A stretch of DNA of 64,000 bases from Arthrobacter sp. zg-Y919 (GTDB lineage Bacteria > Actinomycetota > Actinomycetes > Actinomycetales > Micrococcaceae). The DNA lies in assembly GCF_030142045.1 (NCBI RefSeq), contig NZ_CP126242.1:2232001-2296000 (forward strand). Direction: 5' to 3'. Made by a program: the position numbers and the translations under genes. Position 1 is the first letter of the stretch, and every line of letters starts with the position of its first letter. This document shows positions 60,697 to 64,000 of the stretch, piece by piece. The notes under the pieces were generated by a model. That model saw only the letters and a program-made list of their open reading frames with translations. It was not told the origin of the DNA and did not search any database.

Positions 60697-61305
60697 TCAG
60701 CTGGCTCCAGCGACACGGGGCAGCGTGAGCCGTGGACGGGCAGCCGGCCGGAGCTGCGGGTCCCGGTGCGCAAGCTTCTCTTTCAGCATTGCGCGGCCGC
60801 GGTGGATGCGGGAACGGACCGTGCCCAGCTTGACGTCCAGCGCACGGGCGACTTCATCGTAGGAGAGGCCCTCCAAATCGCACAGCACAACGGCGGCGCG
60901 GAAATCCGGGGGCAGTTCTTCCAGTGCGCGGGCAATATCCACGTCGAGGTTGTTGAACTCGAAGCTGCGCTCCGGTCCCGGGCCGTTGCTCGGCAGCTTG
61001 CTGGAGGTTTCCTCGGTCATGCCGTCGAAACGTATCCGGCTGCGGCGCCTTGCCTGGTCCAGAAAGAGGTTGGTGGTGATCCGGTGCAGCCACCCGTCCA
61101 GGGTGCCGGGCTGGAAATTGGCCAGCGAGCGGAAGACCCGGACGAAGACTTCCTGGGTCAGGTCCTCGGCGTCGTGCTTGTTGCCGGTCAACCGATAGGC
61201 CAGCCGGTACACCTTGGCCGAGTGAGCCTCCACCACTTCCTCCCAAGTGGGACGTACCCATTCCGCGGCCATGTCCGCGGCTGCCGTATTCGGGGTCGTT
61301 GCCAT
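60697..61305 (-). CDS. sigE: ECF RNA polymerase sigma factor SigE
   Basis: A 202-residue sigma-70 factor with only regions 2 and 4. Region 2 is [27 protein letters not shown] (given here in short: [18 protein letters not shown]), then [18 protein letters not shown]. Region 4 is [20 protein letters not shown] and [19 protein letters not shown]. The anti-sigma gene directly downstream and the divergent O-methyltransferase reproduce the sigE locus of M. tuberculosis, where SigE answers surface stress. ATG at 61305 with GAAGGAGG upstream. No GGAAC/GTT self-promoter could be made out with confidence. Confidence 0.93.
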   Translation of the reverse strand: MATTPNTAAADMAAEWVRPTWEEVVEAHSAKVYRLAYRLTGNKHDAEDLTQEVFVRVFRSLANFQPGTLDGWLHRITTNLFLDQARRRSRIRFDGMTEETSSKLPSNGPGPERSFEFNNLDVDIARALEELPPDFRAAVVLCDLEGLSYDEVARALDVKLGTVRSRIHRGRAMLKEKLAHRDPQLRPAARPRLTLPRVAGAS

Positions 61306-61526
61306 AGTCTTCCTCCTTCCTTCCGATCAGAATCACTGCCAGGATCACTCTCAAGACCGGTGCCGCTGCGGGCACGCATCACTGATTAACAATGTTTACG
61401 CAACAATCTGGGAGTTGGCTGTTAGCACGCTTCCAGTACTGGGACAAGGCGCCTCCGGCCGTGCGTACCCGCTTACGCCCGCCTTGCCCTTAAGCTTGTA
61501 GAAGCAGGAATTCCTCCGGACCGAAA
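61306..61526. promoter_or_regulatory. divergent control region between sigE and the O-methyltransferase
   Basis: Two hundred and twenty bases without a gene. An AT-rich island at 61384-61408 has AACAAT twice (61389 and 61403) and is the only good promoter zone; it could serve both genes. No clear sigma-E type promoter was found. The sigE ribosome site GAAGGAGG lies at its left edge. Confidence 0.35.
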
Positions 61527-62174
61527 GTGAAAAAACCCATGCGCGCCGACAAGCAGACCAGTTGGTCCTACACGGAGGCCCTGCCCTCCGAGGATGAGGT
61601 GCTGCTCCGCGCGCGTGAACGGTCCTACGAATTGGGTGTCAGCGCCGTCTCCAGCGGTGTTGGTGCCGCCTTGACCGTCCTGGCCGCCGCGAGCAAGGCC
61701 ACCACGGTCGTCGAAGTCGGCACCGGTGCGGGCGTCTCGGGCGTCTGCCTGCTGCGGGGCCTTGGCCGCAACGCGGTACTGACCACCATCGATTCCGACG
61801 TCGACCACCTCCGCGCTGCGCGGGAAGCGTATGCGGAAGCGGGTATTCCGGGCAACCGCACCCGCACCATTTCCGGCCGGGCAGCCGAAGTCCTCCCCCG
61901 CCTCACGGATGCCGCCTACGACATGGTGTTCATCGACGCCGACAAGCCCTCCTTCCCGCTCTACGTCACCCAGGCCGTACGGCTGCTCAAGCGTGGCGGG
62001 CTGCTGGTGGTCAACGATGCGCTGGACCACGGCAAGGTCACCGACCCGGCAGTGCGGGAAGCCACCACCAACACCATGCGCAAGGTGGGCAAGGCCATCC
62101 GTGACAATGAAGACCTCGTCTCCGCCCTGCTCCCCACCGGCGACGGCCTGCTGCTGGCAGTGAAGACCGCGTAG
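61527..62174 (+). CDS. SAM-dependent O-methyltransferase (catechol type)
   Basis: A 215-residue class I enzyme of the Methyltransf_3 family. Motif I is VVEVGTGAGVSGVCLL, and metal-binding Asp and Asn residues lie in MVFIDADKPSFPLYV and GGLLVVNDALDHGKV, as in catechol and caffeoyl-CoA O-methyltransferases. Its substrate is unknown. It is divergent from sigE like Rv1220c in M. tuberculosis, so it may belong to the same stress response. The start is GTG at 61527 or ATG at 61539; the ribosome site is weak. Confidence 0.88.
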   Translation: MKKPMRADKQTSWSYTEALPSEDEVLLRARERSYELGVSAVSSGVGAALTVLAAASKATTVVEVGTGAGVSGVCLLRGLGRNAVLTTIDSDVDHLRAAREAYAEAGIPGNRTRTISGRAAEVLPRLTDAAYDMVFIDADKPSFPLYVTQAVRLLKRGGLLVVNDALDHGKVTDPAVREATTNTMRKVGKAIRDNEDLVSALLPTGDGLLLAVKTA

Positions 62175-62225
62175 AGCCCACTCCACCAGGGCGGCCCGGA
62201 AGCGGGGCACCAGGAAAGGCACCAC

Positions 62226-63008
62226 ATGATCGAGATCCTGAATCCAACCGAACTGTCCCGGGCGAGGGAAACCGGCGCCCTGGTCGCAGATATCCTGCAG
62301 ACGATCAAGGGCCGCACCGCGGCCGGCACCAATCTGCTGGACATCGACCGGTGGGCCAGGACCATGATCCTCGAGGCGGGTGCCAAGTCCTGTTACGTCG
62401 ACTATGCGCCGTCCTTCGGACGCGGGCCGTTCGGGCACTACATCTGCACGTCGGTCAACGACGCCGTACTTCACGGACTGCCGCATGACTACGCGCTTGC
62501 CGACGGTGACCTGCTGACACTGGACCTGGCTGTCTCCCTCGGCGGAATCGTTGCAGACTCGGCCATCACTTTCATCGTGGGCGGTGTCCAGTCACCGAAG
62601 AATGCCGCAATGATCGATGCGACCGAGCGGGCGCTGGCCGCCGGCATAGCAGCGGCCCGGCCCGGTGCCCGTATCGGCGATCTTTCCGCTGCCATCGGTT
62701 CGGTTCTCACCGAGGCGGGCTACCCGGTCAATACCGAATTCGGCGGGCACGGTGTGGGATCCACGATGCACCAGGACCCGCACATTGCGAACGCAGGGCG
62801 TCCCGGCCGCGGTTATAAACTGCGTCCCGGCCTGCTGCTGGCCCTGGAGCCGTGGGTCATGGCGGATACCGCGGAACTGGTCACCGATGCGGACGGGTGG
62901 ACCCTCCGCAGCGCCACGGGCTGCATGACGGCGCACAGCGAACACACGGTGGCCATCACCGCCGACGGCGCGGAAATCCTCACCCTGCCGAAGGAACCCG
63001 CCGCCTAG
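62226..63008 (+). CDS. map: type I methionine aminopeptidase
   Basis: A 260-residue M24A peptidase that removes the initiator methionine from new proteins. ICTSVNDAVLHGLP, LLTLDLAVSLGGIVADSAIT (metal Asp residues), GGHGVGSTMHQDPHIAN (metal His) and LALEPWV (Glu) and TAHSEHTVAI (final Glu) are as in the family, although LDLAVSL shows Leu/Ala where many MetAPs have VDIGA. No N-terminal SH3-binding extension is present. It overlaps the convergent leucyl aminopeptidase stop by four bases (CTAG). Confidence 0.92.
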   Translation: MIEILNPTELSRARETGALVADILQTIKGRTAAGTNLLDIDRWARTMILEAGAKSCYVDYAPSFGRGPFGHYICTSVNDAVLHGLPHDYALADGDLLTLDLAVSLGGIVADSAITFIVGGVQSPKNAAMIDATERALAAGIAAARPGARIGDLSAAIGSVLTEAGYPVNTEFGGHGVGSTMHQDPHIANAGRPGRGYKLRPGLLLALEPWVMADTAELVTDADGWTLRSATGCMTAHSEHTVAITADGAEILTLPKEPAA

Positions 63009-64000
63009 CCTGCCTGGCGCAGGCCGGCAAGGTAGGACAGCAGCAGCCGCACCCCGAACCCGGTGGCCCCCTTGGTCAGTTCGCGGCTGTCCTTAGTGGC
63101 ACGCGACGGACCGGCAATGTCGACATGCGCCCACGGGACGCCGCCGGTGAACTTCTCCAGGAACAGTGCGGCAACAATCGCGCCGGCACCGAACTTCGCT
63201 TTGACGGGCGCAATGTGGGAGACATCGGCGATATCGGAGTCCAGCACGTAGCCGTACTCGGCCACCAGCGGCAGCTGCCACACGGCGTCGCCCGAGCTCT
63301 CGCCTGCAGCCTCCAACCCGGCCAGCAGCCCGGGCGCATTACCGAACAGGGCCGCATGGTGCATTCCAAGCCCCAAGGCGGCGGCACCGGTCAGTGTGGC
63401 CACATCCACCAGGACGTCCGGAGCCAGTTCCGCTGCGGCGTAGGCCAGGGCGTCGGCGAGGACCATGCGGCCCTCAGCGTCGGTATTCCCGACCTCAACG
63501 GTGGTCCCGTTGTAGGTGGTGACGACGTCGGCGGGCCGGTAGGAGGCGGCGCCGATGGCGTTCTCGGCCAAGGCCAGTACGGCCGTGACCCGAACGGGAA
63601 GCTGCAGCACGGCCGCAGCCTCCGCCACCGCCAGTACGGCTGCGGCACCGGCCATATCCGTCTTCATGGTCATCATGGCGTCCCGCGGCTTCAGCGAGAT
63701 TCCGCCGGAGTCAAAAGTGATCCCCTTGCCGACGAGCACCACGTGCGGCAGGTCCTCGCCGTCGGGCAGGTACGCGGCTTCCACCAGCCGGGGCGGGTGC
63801 TCGGATCCGGAGCCGACGGCCAGCAGCCCGCCAAAACCTTCGGCACGCAGTTCGTCCTCGCCGCGCACGCGCACGGTCAGCCCGCTGCGGCCGGCTATTT
63901 CGCGGGCCTGCTCCGCGATCCACTCCGGGGTGGCTGTTTCGGCCGGCGTGTTCGTCAGGTCGCGTGCCGTCCAGACGGCCCGTGCGGTCGCGAGGGCACG
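63005..64000 (-). CDS. pepA: leucyl aminopeptidase (M17), C-terminal part
   Basis: A cytosol aminopeptidase whose 5' end lies beyond the window; about 331 residues are seen, open to the last base. Entering residues read TARDLTNTPAETATPEW, the start of the M17 catalytic domain. The dizinc/bicarbonate motifs are LVGKGITFDSGGISLKP, MKTDMAGAAAVLAV and NTDAEGRMVLADAL, the last being the PROSITE-type signature. The C-terminal end WAHVDIAGPSRATKD is also typical. It releases N-terminal residues from peptides. Convergent with map. Confidence 0.95.
   Translation of the reverse strand, partial: RALATARAVWTARDLTNTPAETATPEWIAEQAREIAGRSGLTVRVRGEDELRAEGFGGLLAVGSGSEHPPRLVEAAYLPDGEDLPHVVLVGKGITFDSGGISLKPRDAMMTMKTDMAGAAAVLAVAEAAAVLQLPVRVTAVLALAENAIGAASYRPADVVTTYNGTTVEVGNTDAEGRMVLADALAYAAAELAPDVLVDVATLTGAAALGLGMHHAALFGNAPGLLAGLEAAGESSGDAVWQLPLVAEYGYVLDSDIADVSHIAPVKAKFGAGAIVAALFLEKFTGGVPWAHVDIAGPSRATKDSRELTKGATGFGVRLLLSYLAGLRQAG

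Overview
The window looks like core chromosome of a high-GC actinobacterium, most likely of the family Micrococcaceae (Arthrobacter-like). This rests on AdnA/AdnB-type helicase-nucleases, UvrD2 with HRDC and tetracysteine modules, the coproporphyrin-dependent heme pathway, a sigE-rseA-tatB-mrp neighbourhood like that of Mycobacterium tuberculosis, and actinobacterial families such as UPF0182, DUF3107, DUF6328, DUF2342 zincins and MoeZ. Coding density is high, with many 4-base ATGA/GTGA gene overlaps. I see no insertion sequence, prophage or CRISPR array.

Layout. 0-5.3 kb: end of a tRNA 2'-O-methyltransferase, a SAM methyltransferase, an operon for electron-transfer flavoprotein plus a PIG-L deacetylase, and a membrane-anchored HtrA-type protease. 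5.6-9.3 kb: a TPM-domain membrane protein followed by PspA, a small membrane protein and the initiator tRNA. 9.4-16.3 kb: UPF0182 membrane protein, a secreted PDZ/Lon-like protease, a zincin-like protein and a YgjP-type metallopeptidase. 16.4-22.2 kb: a ThiF-like protein, the nudC-uvrD2 operon and a phosphotransferase with a long tail. 22.3-24.4 kb: a YtrA-type GntR regulator with its own ABC transporter and a palindromic operator candidate. 24.4-31.8 kb: operon atl-adnA-adnB for double-strand-break processing and alkyl-damage recognition. 31.9-35.6 kb: a DEDDh exonuclease and the methionine importer metNIQ behind a structured leader.

35.7-46.0 kb holds the coproporphyrin-dependent heme pathway from glutamyl-tRNA to heme: hemE-hemY-hemQ-hemH-hemC-hemD-hemB-hemL on the minus strand and hemA divergent. 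46-53.3 kb: MoeZ, a TetR regulator, DUF3107, a small membrane protein, a ferritin-like protein, a DEAD-box helicase, an orphan DNA methyltransferase and a PHP phosphoesterase. 53.4-64 kb: aminopeptidase P, a stress-type membrane protein, a cytoplasmic MgtE-N/CBS protein coupled to a DUF1003 membrane protein, Mrp, TatB, anti-sigma factor, SigE, an O-methyltransferase, methionine aminopeptidase and the C-terminal part of leucyl aminopeptidase.

The strongest candidates for new biology are: the translationally overlapping MgtE-N/CBS plus DUF1003 pair, the metN leader with two competing GCACGG segments, the orphan methyltransferase directly behind a DEAD-box helicase, and the Atl protein fused by overlap to the AdnAB operon. 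Nothing here is clearly an unknown defence or mobile system. Family names come from recognising motifs by eye; no database search was run.
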